From NCBI GenBank assembly GCA_017979445.1, contig CM030719.1:25535996-25599995 (forward strand): DNA of 64,000 nucleotides, read 5' to 3'. The notes beneath the pieces are model-generated. The model saw only the letters and a program-made list of their open reading frames with translations. It made no database searches and was not told the DNA's origin. Both the position numbers and the translations under genes were made by a program. Source of the DNA: Akebia trifoliata (Eukaryota; Streptophyta; Magnoliopsida; Ranunculales; Lardizabalaceae). The number at the start of each line of letters is the position of its first letter. Position 1 is the first letter of the stretch. This document shows positions 10,795-21,850 of this stretch, piece after piece.

Positions 10795-11793
10795 CTCATT
10801 ACAAACGCAATGCTGATACAACGATTGGTGGTGGAGGTGCAAATGTTGCATCACAAGGAATAGAAAAAACAAAAATTGAAGATTAGTTCTCAAACACTGT
10901 GGAGAATAGCCATGACCCTGTCAAGCAAATGAAAATAGGGTTTGAAACTCCCTAATTAGAAGATTGGTTGAAGTTTAGGAGAGAATGAACTCTCTTTGGT
11001 TTCGCGCAAGAGAGGATGAACTTTCCCTCACTTTTTTTACACTTTTTGCTCTTCTTCGTTTTTTCTTATTAAGACAACAATGGCTTCGTAACTGAAATTC
11101 TTATAAATATTAAAGCGTTTAATCAATGTGTGCAATTAATTGTGTAAGTTTAACAACATAATAGTAGTTAAATATGATGTAGACCATGCGTTTCGCTTAA
11201 AAATGCTTTAACTTATGAATTATTCATAGCTTTCCATGTTGAACGCCATAAATAAAATGTTAAAAAAAATAAACCTTTTTGTAATGAGGAAACTATAAGA
11301 AGAAAAAGTGCTCAAAGGCGATCCTCTAGAGAGATAGAAAGATGGGGGGAGGGAAGCAGGTCCTTAGTACGTAGTACTTTTTTCTTGTAAATTCTCTTTA
11401 TAACACTTTTGACCATTTAGAGAGCGTCATGTTGCAAAGACATAAAAATCCCTTTCATGAAAATATGGAGTTCAGTAAATGACCACCTTCAAAGCCTTCA
11501 ATCAGGCATAAAAACAACTTTTTTATAAAATAAAATAAAATTTTTAATCCAATCTAAGTCATCATCCTTATATGGCTGAGATGTTAGTTTTTTTTATTTT
11601 TTATTTTTCTTAAGATGACACTCTTCATTATGAATTTCATAAAACGGATCTAGCTAGGCATTAAATGTTCAACAAATTAAACCATGAATTAATAATTGAA
11701 CATTGAGAGTTAGAAATCGCATACCCAATGAGATCATGCAATATACGACGATATATAGATCCAATATACAATGATTCTTCTGGCTTCTTTGTG
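10795..11793 (+). repeat. Dispersed repeat, uninterrupted copy B
   Basis: Collinear with copy A (277-326 plus 4845-5945). It lacks both the CACTA-like MITE (GCAAATGTTGC is continuous near 10840) and the 180-bp MITE, so it records the state before those insertions. Confidence 0.8.
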
Positions 11794-13688
11794 CAAACTG
11801 CAAAATAAAATAAAATGAAATGAACAACGCTACCCCAAACACTGTAGTACAACCAAGATTGATGGGAACTTTAAAATGAAATATAGAGCCATATTTTTGT
11901 TAGTACGTACGTATTAGGGTGGGGGACTACCCAATTTATAGAAAAAAAATTTATAGTTATTCCCATCTTGGAAATTAGAGAACATGGGTGTTACTTCCGT
12001 AATTAATGGAGATCACTACAACGGAAGTTGGAATAACTAGCATTGTATGTTTGGACCATTAGGGAGGTTTTTTAAAATTTAATTTTGCTAAAAAATGGAT
12101 CTAGTCTTCCCACGTTTCTTATAGAGTAGAAATAACTCCAACAAAAGAGAGAGAGAGAGAGAAAAAAAAAAGGTTTTAAGATCAGGAGCACTGTGTAAAA
12201 ACGAAATCTTACATTTAGAATTTATACACATCCCAATAATAAATACAAATCCCATTGATACTTATCACAAAAATAAATCTCAAGTGTTTAATTTGGTATC
12301 TACATGGTGGAGATAGTTTACTCATACTTCATTTTAGTGGGATAAATAACATACTCAAAAATATTCAAACCATATTGAGATTTAAGCTTTTTCATCATAT
12401 AAATAAAGTGCAATCTATATGTAATATGCATGTAAGAATCTAAATATAAATAGTCATTATTTCATACTTATTTTTTAGACTGGTAAGCCTGTTTTTAACG
12501 AGTTCAGTAACTCGGTGCTTACGGGATTTTGAAACTAGGTATCTAGTATCAGACTTTACTAACTAAGCTAGCTTGCCCATGCTCAATTATTTTATTTGAA
12601 TACTAACCAAATTGTTAAAAAAAATCAAAAAAAAAAACATGTATTGTTAATGAGGTTGTGATTTTTGGAGTCTGATAGTACTAGTCAACAATGAGGTACT
12701 GTAAATCAAGCCACACGTTTACGCCGGTCAAACTAGGGTGACCATTGATCCATTCTCTATTCACGAGAAAGTTATGAAGACAGAAGGATTCAGTATGAAC
12801 TATCTGAAGTTAGCTTTTGAAATAATTAAGAAGGATCTGTGTGCTACAGAAATACTTGTAATGAAGAGTGAAAAATACAGAAAGAAGGAGTTGGAGTCTT
12901 TACGTGAAGAAATTGGAGAACTCTATGAGACTTTCCTTTAAACAATTCTAGGAGTTTAGCTTGTAAGAGACTTTCAATTTATATAAACTTTAATTATTTA
13001 ATTTTAAACAATTTTAGAAGTTTTTCTAAGAGTTTAACTTATTTTCGAATTTTACTATGTTGACTTCTTCATTATGAAATATTGAATGGTTATTGATTTA
13101 TTATATTTGTTACACGTTTCTCAAATATTTTTTTATGTATTTTTATATAGTTTGAAATGGGTTTGATTTTCATGATTTAATATGTTTATGATGTCATTTG
13201 GATATAATAAATAATTCAGGTTAATGGTCAAATGTCAATTTCATATGAAAATGCTTTGTTTCTAATCTTTCAATTTGCTTTAAAATGAAATATAGAGCAT
13301 ATTTTAATTTTAATTTAAGTTTACACAAAATTTTAAGGAAAAAAAAAAAGATTTTTTTATAAAAAATATAAATTGTGTTTTTTTCATTTGTGGGGGTACC
13401 CAAGCAAATGTAACATTTTTCATTGGACCCAACCAAGCAATACAATTGTAAAATTGCATAAATTACAATAAACGTAAAGTCTGCATTTGCAATTTTAGAA
13501 TCTATAATTACCCAAAGCTAAGTAAAATATAATAAGGCATAAGGAGATTATTAAAAGCCTTTAATCAAATACAAATGCAATTGCAATTTTGCAAATGAAC
13601 AACTAAATCAAAGCCAACTTATTCAATTCTCATAGCTAAGATATTGAAAACTAAGACAACTTCTCCTACAAGAAGGATAATATCAAAT
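11794..13688. other. No gene seen apart from a SINE-like fragment
   Basis: Very AT-rich. It contains a GA run near 12145-12162 and a tRNA-like SINE head at about 12490-12590. A 67-codon open frame at 12738-12941 starts with GTG and has no recognisable domain. Confidence 0.45.
12490..12590 (-). mobile_element. SINE-like fragment with tRNA-type internal promoter
   Basis: On the minus strand TAGCTTAGTTAG (12559-12570) resembles the pol III A box, and GTTTCAAAATCCCG (12522-12535) resembles a worn B box about 35 bp downstream. This spacing is typical of a tRNA-derived SINE head. No clear tail or target duplication was found. Confidence 0.45.
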
Positions 13689-14177
13689 TTAGAAAAACCA
13701 TATCACTGCTCTTCTCAACACCGAGAACTCCAAGTATTGGGATGCATTATTCCAAATGATTCCAATCTCATCGCCCGCATTGAGACCTCTCCTATTGATA
13801 AACTCAGTATCCCAACTAATACGCTTGATGGTGATGAACCTATTGAAAAACATGCGACATATTATCTTGTGAGAGGTGTTGGTATCAACATCAACCATAG
13901 TGATTAGTCTTTCTTCCCCATCATTTATGCTTTCCACTCGATCCCAATACTCGATAAAAGAACGAAATTGCTCTCGAGGAAGATTTAGACCAACATTATA
14001 TATTTCGGACTGGTTGAGTACATGTCTGAACACCCATTGATCTTGGTTATTCGATGTGTTACCTATATCGAACGGTCTTATTTCCACCTCTTCTGTAAGG
14101 ATTCTATTGGGATTTCCTTCATCAGCTTTGGTGGGAAGAAAATGATAGAAGGTTATCTTCTTCATCAAATCGATCAA
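13689..14177 (-). CDS. B3-like DNA-binding domain protein (small)
   Basis: A single uninterrupted 162-residue frame with no intron. The pattern fits a plant B3-like fold of the DUF313 type: a basic N-terminal strand region, GLNLPREQFRSFIEYW in the middle, and the closing strand GDEIGIIWNNASQYLEFSVL with the GDEI...W...FSVL signature near residues 135-157. Proteins of this type are plant-specific nuclear DNA-binding factors, often of unknown targets. MIDLMKK offers two possible starts; the upstream ATG is used. A TATA-like TTTATAAA lies at 14231-14238, about 55 bp upstream. It lies in a repeat-rich area, so it could be a transposed copy or pseudogene. The family is moderately sure; expression is unknown. 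Confidence 0.6.
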   Translation of the reverse strand: MIDLMKKITFYHFLPTKADEGNPNRILTEEVEIRPFDIGNTSNNQDQWVFRHVLNQSEIYNVGLNLPREQFRSFIEYWDRVESINDGEERLITMVDVDTNTSHKIICRMFFNRFITIKRISWDTEFINRRGLNAGDEIGIIWNNASQYLEFSVLRRAVIWFF

Positions 14178-14230
14178 AAAACCAAAAGTGAGAGAGGTTA
14201 GAATAAAACTAATAAGAATTCTTGATGATA

Positions 14231-14238
14231 TTTATAAA
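14231..14238 (-). promoter_or_regulatory. Possible TATA box for the B3-like gene
   Basis: TTTATAAA is about 55 bp before the start codon on the minus strand. This would give a short leader of roughly 25 nt. Confidence 0.35.
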
Positions 14239-14369
14239 GAGAGCTATCAATACTTTCTTATTTTAATCAAATACATAGTTAATGAAAAAGATAGATCAAA
14301 TTTTATCTTGTTAAGATATTTGTTTTCTTTTTTCTTATTTCTTTCCATAAATTACTATCATTTAATATA

Positions 14370-14492
14370 GAGGGTTATGCAACTGCCACACCATCTTTTA
14401 CTAATGCCACACTAACTATATACAGTTCTTTGGTGATTTACATAGGAATTGGTGTGGCATTTGTAAAAGTTGGTGTGGCAATGGAAGCTCTC
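14370..14492. mobile_element. MITE of the GCCACACCA family, copy 1
   Basis: Inverted ends: GCCACACCATCTTTTACTAA on the left pairs with TTGTAAAAGTTGGTGTGGC on the right, around a core containing TTTGGTGATTTACAT. The same arms and core recur at 59034-59142, and related arms occur at 42557-42666. Confidence 0.75.
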
Positions 14493-14499
14493 TTAATAT

Positions 14500-15509
14500 A
14501 TTTATAAAGGGAAGCTTGTATTAAAATAATCCAAAAAAGGAAAGCCAATAACTTTTTATAATATATAACTAAAATAGAAATAAGAATCATAGAAATCTTT
14601 CTTCTTAATAATATTTAATTAAAAAAATTCTAATATTCTTTACTTATCATTTAAAACGCCACGTGGCACATTATTTCCGGGTCCAATGACCCATTAGTGT
14701 TCCTAGTATATAAGACCCGGTCCATCCAACATACCGCGCGTCCGGAAAAAAAAAAACTCAAATCCAAAGGTTGAAGTACTTTTTAAGTTATTTTCGATAT
14801 AGGCCCACCAAGTTCTTCAAGTGATATCTTAGATAGACATCAAACTTTGATATCTAGTACGCTTTTCCATCATCATTCATATAGAAAAGGAAAGAACCGG
14901 AGCGATTGGATCCACTGATCATATCCAATGGTTTCTTGATCAATAAATATTAGAAAACTTCTATAGTTACACCAATTTTTTATTATAACACCGAACTAAT
15001 CAAATCAATGGTTTTTTCCCAAAACGTGCTCAACTTATGCCCAAATTTCGGTTTTAGCGCATTGTTCATTTGAATTCTTAAAACATACATCTTCGAGTGA
15101 ATTTGTCACTTTTATAATTAATCAATGAATTCGCTGGTATATATATCTATGAATTCGTAGATATTAAAAGTGATGAACTCATAGGTTCGTAGGTAATAAA
15201 AATGACGAATGCACATTTTGGGAATTAAAATGAACAATGAACCAAACTCGAAATTTTGTCATATTCAACACATGAAACAGAGATTCACCTGAAAATCAAT
15301 TAACAATGAATAGAGCTGGGGTCGGGTGAGGTATATATCCATATCCATCTTTGCATCCAAATATCCATATTTGATTTTATATCCGGCTTTTGGAAGGATA
15401 TTCGTATCCGACTCACATTCAACTTTCGAGCGAATATCGAAAATTCATGCATTTTGAAATAATATATCTATATCTGACTAAAGTTGTGATAAATATTTTT
15501 TTATCGACA
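14500..15509. other. No gene seen; orphan promoter-like block
   Basis: CCACGTGG (14659-14666), CCAAT and TATATAAG (14707-14714) occur in promoter order on the plus strand, but no coding frame follows. The remainder is AT-rich. Confidence 0.35.
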
Positions 15510-15784
15510 AGTTTTCCACAGAAAAATCCAATGGGTCAAAGCCCACGAATTTTAGAAATTGAATTTTGACGGTCTAGGGTGTCAAAATGCTTGATGTTCC
15601 CACAGATTCGATGGGTTAAAGCGGTCGAATTTCTCCCATCCTTCATTAATTCAACGTTTCGGCCTATCAGAAAAAAAAAAAAAATTGACAATAAAAAAAT
15701 CGACTTCAATTCAACTCCTTGGTCCGTTGAATTTTATGAAATTTAAGGCCTTTGACCGTCAAATTTGGGCTTTTTCACATCGTG
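15510..15784 (+). mobile_element. CACTA-like MITE, second copy (unoccupied copia site)
   Basis: Closely related to 327-434 plus 4676-4844: AAAGCCCACGAATTTTAG, GACGGTCTAGG, CTTGATGTTCC, then AGATTCGATGGGTTAAAGC, and ends with TTTTTCACATCGTG. Here GTTCC (15597-15601) occurs once with no insert, the unoccupied counterpart of the copia site. The 5' end is worn and its exact start uncertain. Confidence 0.65.
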
Positions 15785-17520
15785 TAAGCGGTGAGAGTTT
15801 GTAGGTTGTGTGTTCGAGTCTATTGCTTTTCAGGTACAATCAAAGGTATTCTTTCCACAAAAGCGTGGGCGATGAATCTTTCACATATAATTGACTCATC
15901 CAAGACAAGTCTAGACTTCCACAAAATTAGATCCCAAATTCATAATCGAAGGTCACGTAATCCCTTTCAATTCATTCAAATCCGCCCTAGTCAAATCTAA
16001 CTGGACCAAGTTTAAAAACCATGCTCATAAATCCACTGTAACTTTGTATAAACTTCAGTATCACAATATCAAATATTTTCCTATATATACCTGTAGAGAA
16101 GATCTTCCAATGTTGACTACTAAAAGTGTAAGATGCTTTGTATACTCAATTGTTTTGTCTCTGAATAAGAAAAACTTAATTAGCATCAACTTTGATCCAA
16201 TATTAAGTGTGATTTTGTCGACACTTAGCTCATTATAATATTGATGGTTAAAAGATTTTTTCTTTTAATTTTAACAAATTAACTCATAAGTTTAAATATA
16301 TTGTTAGGCCATTTTTGGAAGAAAATTTTGGTTCCAATATATCTCTAGCTACTCTGCATTCTCTCATTATGATAGTAAATAGGGTGTGTTTGAGTGAATA
16401 TGTGAGATACATTAGTGTTTTCAAACTGATTACATTACATGTCCCGACCCTAACCTTAGTCTTCTCTCATACATTTCTAGAAAATGAACAAAATGCATTC
16501 CCCAATGATGTGAACTAATCGATTTAAGAAAACCAAGCCATTGTATGTACATGTGATTGTCCGACATATAATTTGTGTATGCTTAACTTCCATACCATAT
16601 ATTCCAGACCATCAAACTCAATGAAATTAATGTACGGAGAATACGTTCTTCTTCAAAGATATTTTCTCTTAATTAGGTTATTAGACCAATCTTGGACTGT
16701 AGAAAGTTGAATGATAAAAATTTCGGAGGAGAATATGTGTGCCTGTTCTTAGCGTATCATATCTGAACTTATTTATAGAAGGTGCTTGAAATCCTGAAAA
16801 GACTATGGACAGGATATCCACTGGAACATAAGGGACCCCATTCATTTCTTTAACGCCATCGTGACATGATATCTCCTCATTCCGAAAAAATAATTTTGCA
16901 TCCGAAAATCCTAAAATTGTGCCACCTATTATAGTAGGAATCAAAGATTAAAGAGGAGAGGAGAATCACAACTTTATCAATGAACAATAAACGAAAGCAC
17001 CGAGTCTTTATCAAAGGAGTCACGATACAGAATGGTGTCCCGTTCGTAATTAAAGTAAAATTGTCCACGTCGCACATGTTTGTTGGGAAACAAACACATT
17101 GGGCTGTGTGCCATGCAAAAATGGCTTAATTAGGAGCCCAATGTATCTCAAACTCCTACCAAAACACCTAGACACTGTACCTATGCTAAAGGAACAGGAC
17201 ACCATTCTAGATCCTAACTCTTATAAAATAGGCTGGCACTAATTTGAAACGAGAGATTGAGTGTCTTTGTAACAAACATGTAAGAGTTATCCTCATTTAA
17301 GGAGTGTATCTATATTGGTGTACAAATAACCATTAAATAAAAACGTAACAAAATATTAACATTGCTTGTGGCCATGCCAAGGCGTTGCCTATGGGCGTGC
17401 TCATATCTTTTTTCCCATGACTGTGCCCATGGTCATGCTCATGCACTTGGCGATACCCATAGTCAAGTCTATCTGCATTTCCAATGACATACCCATCCAT
17501 AGACATATATATAGGGTCCC
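15785..17520. other. No clear gene; possible F-box remnant
   Basis: Mostly AT-rich. On the minus strand at 16681-16944 a short frame contains VPVDILSIVFSGFQAPSINKF, which weakly resembles an F-box start. This is too degenerate to call a gene. Repeated GCCCATG-type motifs occur at 17370-17510. Confidence 0.35.
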
Positions 17521-17525
17521 ATTCC

Positions 17526-17885
17526 CCACCCTAAGCCTTACCCTACACTTTAACAAACGTGTTTTGTCCTACATAGGTTAGAAGTTTTGGAATGGGCTGA
17601 TTTTTGGTGAGGATGATCTCTATAGTGAAGAGATCATCCTCACCAAAAATCAGTTCATTCTAAAACTTCTAACCCCATCAAAAATGGTTTACAAAAAATG
17701 GACGGTCCACGATTTTTCAACTTGTAAACATGGGGTTAAAAATTTCTGAATGGGCTGATTTTTGGTGAGGATGATCTTCTAATCATAGAGATCATCCTCA
17801 CCAAAAATCAGCCCATTCCAAAACTTCTAACCCATTTAGGACAAAACACGTTTGTTAAAGTGTAGGGTAAAGCTTAGGGTGTTGA
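17526..17885. mobile_element. Foldback element made of four alternating inverted units
   Basis: AATGGGCTGATTTTTGGTGA-type units occur in alternating orientation at about 17577-17620 (+), 17629-17676 (-), 17732-17777 (+) and 17789-17833 (-). Outer arms (CCCTAAGCCTTACCCTACA at 17528 versus its inverse ending near 17880) enclose all four. Each half is a hairpin and the whole is a larger hairpin. There is no coding capacity. It is probably a MITE that inserted into, or arose by duplication of, its own family. Confidence 0.8.
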
Positions 17886-17889
17886 ACAT

Positions 17890-18900
17890 TTCCCATATAT
17901 ATATATATGCACTTGCCCACTCCCATCTATTAATCTATTGTTAGTATTTTTGTGCTCATACATTAGATATGGATGTTCTCCCGAGGCAACATTGTAAGTG
18001 ATTTTGGACCATAGTAGATCTATGGAGGAAATTCAAAAATACTAAATCCTTATAAACCTCGAATTTTGACCAGGGCTATGAAATGAATTTGGGAAAACTC
18101 AATTTTTATGGTTCTCACATGCATGAGGATCCTTTTTATGAATTCGAGTTTTTTCCATCAAGGCTGAATAGTCCCATTGGCATGTGAATATGTGTTGGCA
18201 CATATTGGAGAATCGTGCAGAATATCATCTTCATTTTCTCCCACTACATATGTGATTGATCACATAATTTTGACCTCATTAAATGTTCTGGATAATTTTT
18301 CTGTATGTAATCACATTGATCCTTTGACTTGAGAATTATATAAAATTCTATGAACTTTAATTATGCTCATTTGATTAGTCAAAAGCTTGAGATCTTCATT
18401 GACCAATATATTAGACGTTTTGTGGATCTAGTTGATCTCATGAGAATATCATGATGATATCAATATGGGATTCCACAAGATAACCATCTCTATGACTTCC
18501 TACATTTTAAATCATTTTCATATTTGAATGAATAAATAAAGATGTCGACCGATGAGATTGTGATCAAATGATTTTTTGAATTATTTTTAAAATATTATAT
18601 ATATTATATTATATTTTGAAAATAATTTTAAAATATTTTTGTGTCGTCTATTACATATTAAATAGTTAAGATGATGGGAAAACTCTTGATGATCTAGACG
18701 ATTTGAATGATCTAACAAGATACTTGAGTGATGTGATTACATGTATGGGTTGAATTATTTTTTCAGTACATTGTGTATCAATTATGGGATAGAGTACAAT
18801 AGCGCGGATGTGTTTGCATGATAGCACTGGGTATAAATACATACCCTCAACTCATGGAGATTCCACTGCTATATTTATTAATGCATGCGGGAGTTTTCCT
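17890..18900. other. No gene seen
   Basis: AT-rich non-coding sequence between the foldback element and the LINE. A short AT-microsatellite lies near 17896-17908. Confidence 0.5.
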
Positions 18901-18939
18901 ATAAAGAAGAATAAGAAAAAATCAATCAAGGGTTAGAAA

Positions 18940-21850
18940 ATGGTGTCGATCAAGATCGAGAGGAAGAACTTCGAAGTTAAGGCTATTCAGATCAGAGGTA
19001 ATAGAGGGTTTGAGATTAAGGAATCAAGTTCTAGAGGTGTTGCATCCATTAAATTATCTTGCGGTGAGACTACATGGTTTTGTAAGGCTCTCGAGGAGGC
19101 CTCTACAAGGAGGAAGCCACTGTGGGCCAAATGCTCGTTAGATAATAGAGTGTTGCTGGCAACGGGGTTTGAGAACACCTATGGAAGGTTTCTTCGTCTT
19201 CAGGTGTTTGCATGGAAAGGGTTTGTGAAACCTTTGATGATTCCAGAAGGGGTTGAAGGAAAAGGATGGCAGATTCTTCGCTTCCATGTGAAGAATATCC
19301 TAGATCCAGAGGAGAAGATGGTTCCAGTGGTTAATGCCAACAAGGATGGAGGAAAGCAGAATCAGTTTGGTACCCATCCTATGGAAAAAAAGGTAAGGAT
19401 ATATGGGTTGATAAGGTTAATAATCAATGGTTCAATGCTCAAAGAAAGAAACCCATTGATGAAGGATTCAAGTTTGGACCAGAGGAAGTCAAGTATGCAG
19501 CTGAATCTTCTACTATGGGAGGAAGAAAAGGGTTTCATGCTTCGACTTATGGGGATTGGAGATGGGCGGTTGTTTGTGAAACAAATAACATTGCGGTGGA
19601 CTGGAATAGAGTAAAAAAAGCTTTGAGAATACCCTTGGGGGGCAAGTTTCTTGATTGGAATAACAACAAGAAAGTTTTATGTTTGGGATCTGAGAGTGAA
19701 AGTAGGAGGCTTTGTGTCCTTAGATCAGTAGTTGTAGATGGAAGTATTATTGGAATTAATCAGTGGTTTTCAAAAATAAACAAACTAGATAATGAGTGGC
19801 ACAGTAAGGGCTGTTGGGTGGAGATCTTAGGTCTTCCATTTTATCTATGGGAGAAAATAGTGTTTAAGAAGATAGCAGATCAAATGGGCGGATTGTTAGA
19901 AGTTGCAAAGGAAACCAAGACTTTTAATAATATGAATGCGGCGAAGATAAAGGTGGGGTGGCAGAAATGGAGAATCCCTAGAGGGCTAAAGGTTTGTTTA
20001 ACAGATTTCAATTATGCAATCTGGATTAGCACAGTGGTTAACGATACAGAAGTCAATGTAGCAAGTGCTCGAGAGACAGAGATGGGCGTCATATCGAGAG
20101 ATGGGGAGGACATCAGAAGTAGAACTTCGGAGAAATTGTTTAAGTGTGTAGAGGTTTCGCCGATTGCAATTGAAGATGTTGGAAAGGACCAGTCGAAGTG
20201 CCCTCTGATTGATGCTCCATTAGAGCTAAATGAAAATCATGAAGTGCAGATTGTTAGGGAAGACAGCCCTGTGGATAACATTGTAGGCCTGGTTAAAGTA
20301 GTTCCGGGAGAGATTTTTGAAAATTTAAATTCAAGCAAATTAACTTTACCGCACGATGAGAATGAGTGTGGATCCCTAGGAATTGCAGTGGACCATTTGG
20401 TTGAGCTCTCTGATGTGGGAGAATGCTTTTGGAAGTCTATTCGAGGTGCTGAATTTGATAAGACAGATTGCATGAGATTAGAAATCCTGTCAGATGCGTT
20501 AAACAAGGAGCAGGCTATTAGAGGAAATGTGGCAGTTGGGACAAAGGGTGAGAATACAGTGGTAGACAGGTGTTTGAATTTTAATGATTTAATAGTGGGG
20601 CCCAGAAAAGAGGTTTGCGCTTAAGCATGTTCAGCAGATTTGGATTTAAATCCCTATGGTCAAATAGAGCCCATGGACCAATTTACCCATTATGAATATG
20701 AGATGTGGGGGGGATCCTTCATGGACCCAGGTAAAGCCTTTTTATTTTCTCTGGGTGAACAGGTTTGTTTGACAGCCTGGGCTATTGACACCAACAGTAA
20801 TAAGGGGGAGATTGAGGCCCAAACTGATAAAGAAGTGGTGGTTACTCCAGAACATCTAAATGATCTAGTCCTTGTTGGGTACCCTTTGCACAAGGAGAAA
20901 TGGCCTACAAGTCAGAACAACTCTTATCCAGTAAAGAAGTCTGCTGCATTAATACATGGGTTGAAGGGTAGAGAGTTGTTAGAATGTAGGTTTGAGACAC
21001 GAAAGTCCATTGTTCCAGGAGAGGGTGTGATTGATGATTCTGTAACTACTAGTAAAATGCTACACAGATTTCTATCCATTGGCAAAATAGTGGGGAAAAG
21101 AGGGCAGTCACAGGGAGATAGTTCAAGTGAATGTTGGAAGATTCTGAACACTCTGTCAGATTCGGAAGGCGGTCCAGAGGAGATGCTTAAGGAAGGTGGC
21201 GATGTTTGGGAGCTGATTAAGAAGAAGGAAAGACGTTCATATGGTTCTCTTATACCAATTTCTAAGAATTCGGACTGACTATGTAACAATCTTTGGGATC
21301 ATCATGGGTTGTCGCTTGATCCAGGGAACTCGAGCATTTTGAGTTTGTGGAAGGATAGTCGAGGAGAATTTTCTAGAGAAGGTATCTTAAACTCTTCATC
21401 GCTTCCTTTTGCTTTTATTCTCTTCCATCCTTTGAACAATTCTTTATTGGTTTTTTGTATGGGTTCTGCTTGGGCTTCTTGTTGTTTTTCTGTGTTCCCT
21501 TGGTATTCTGTTAACAGGCCTCAAACTCCTTTAGCCTTGATCGATTATCCCCAAAACAGTGAGCTCTCTCAAGATGAGGATAATTTGAGGGAGATTAGCA
21601 TAGATGTCTTTCGACTTTCTTCGTCTGTGGTTCCCTTGACTCAGATTCCAAATGAGGTGGCTGGTTTGAATCAGATAGAAGGGTATTTCGATGGACATTG
21701 GGCTGACAGAGATTTAGAAGATCCAAACTTGATTCAGGTGGAGAAATTGTTAGTGCAAACAGAGATGGAAACAGTCAAATGGTTAGTAAGCCAAGTCTTG
21801 AGTATGGCGGAAGAATTTGGAATAATACTTGAGACAGATGATAAGACCCC
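18940..21850 (+). pseudogene. LINE ORF1 (DUF4283-type Gag-like), broken
   Basis: Starts MVSIKIERKNFEVKAI shortly after the left target duplication. It carries the DUF4283-like region typical of plant LINE ORF1: GCWVEILGLPFYLWEKIVFKKIAD followed by a strand-rich stretch. One frameshift lies in the A-run near 19385-19392, where an extra A would restore the downstream frame. In-frame stops lie at 20622-20624 (TAA) and 21276-21278 (TGA). The frame continues to about 21850, where it meets the inverted ORF2. ORF1 proteins bind element RNA. No CCHC knuckle was found. Confidence 0.8.

Noticed and set aside
12738..12941. 67-codon lysine/glutamate-rich frame
   Set aside because: Starts with GTG, has no recognised domain or flanking exon, and lies in AT-rich repeat DNA. 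I could not support it as a gene.
14188..14370. 60-codon hydrophobic frame
   Set aside because: AT-rich DNA yields such frames by chance; it also overlaps the presumed promoter of the B3-like gene.
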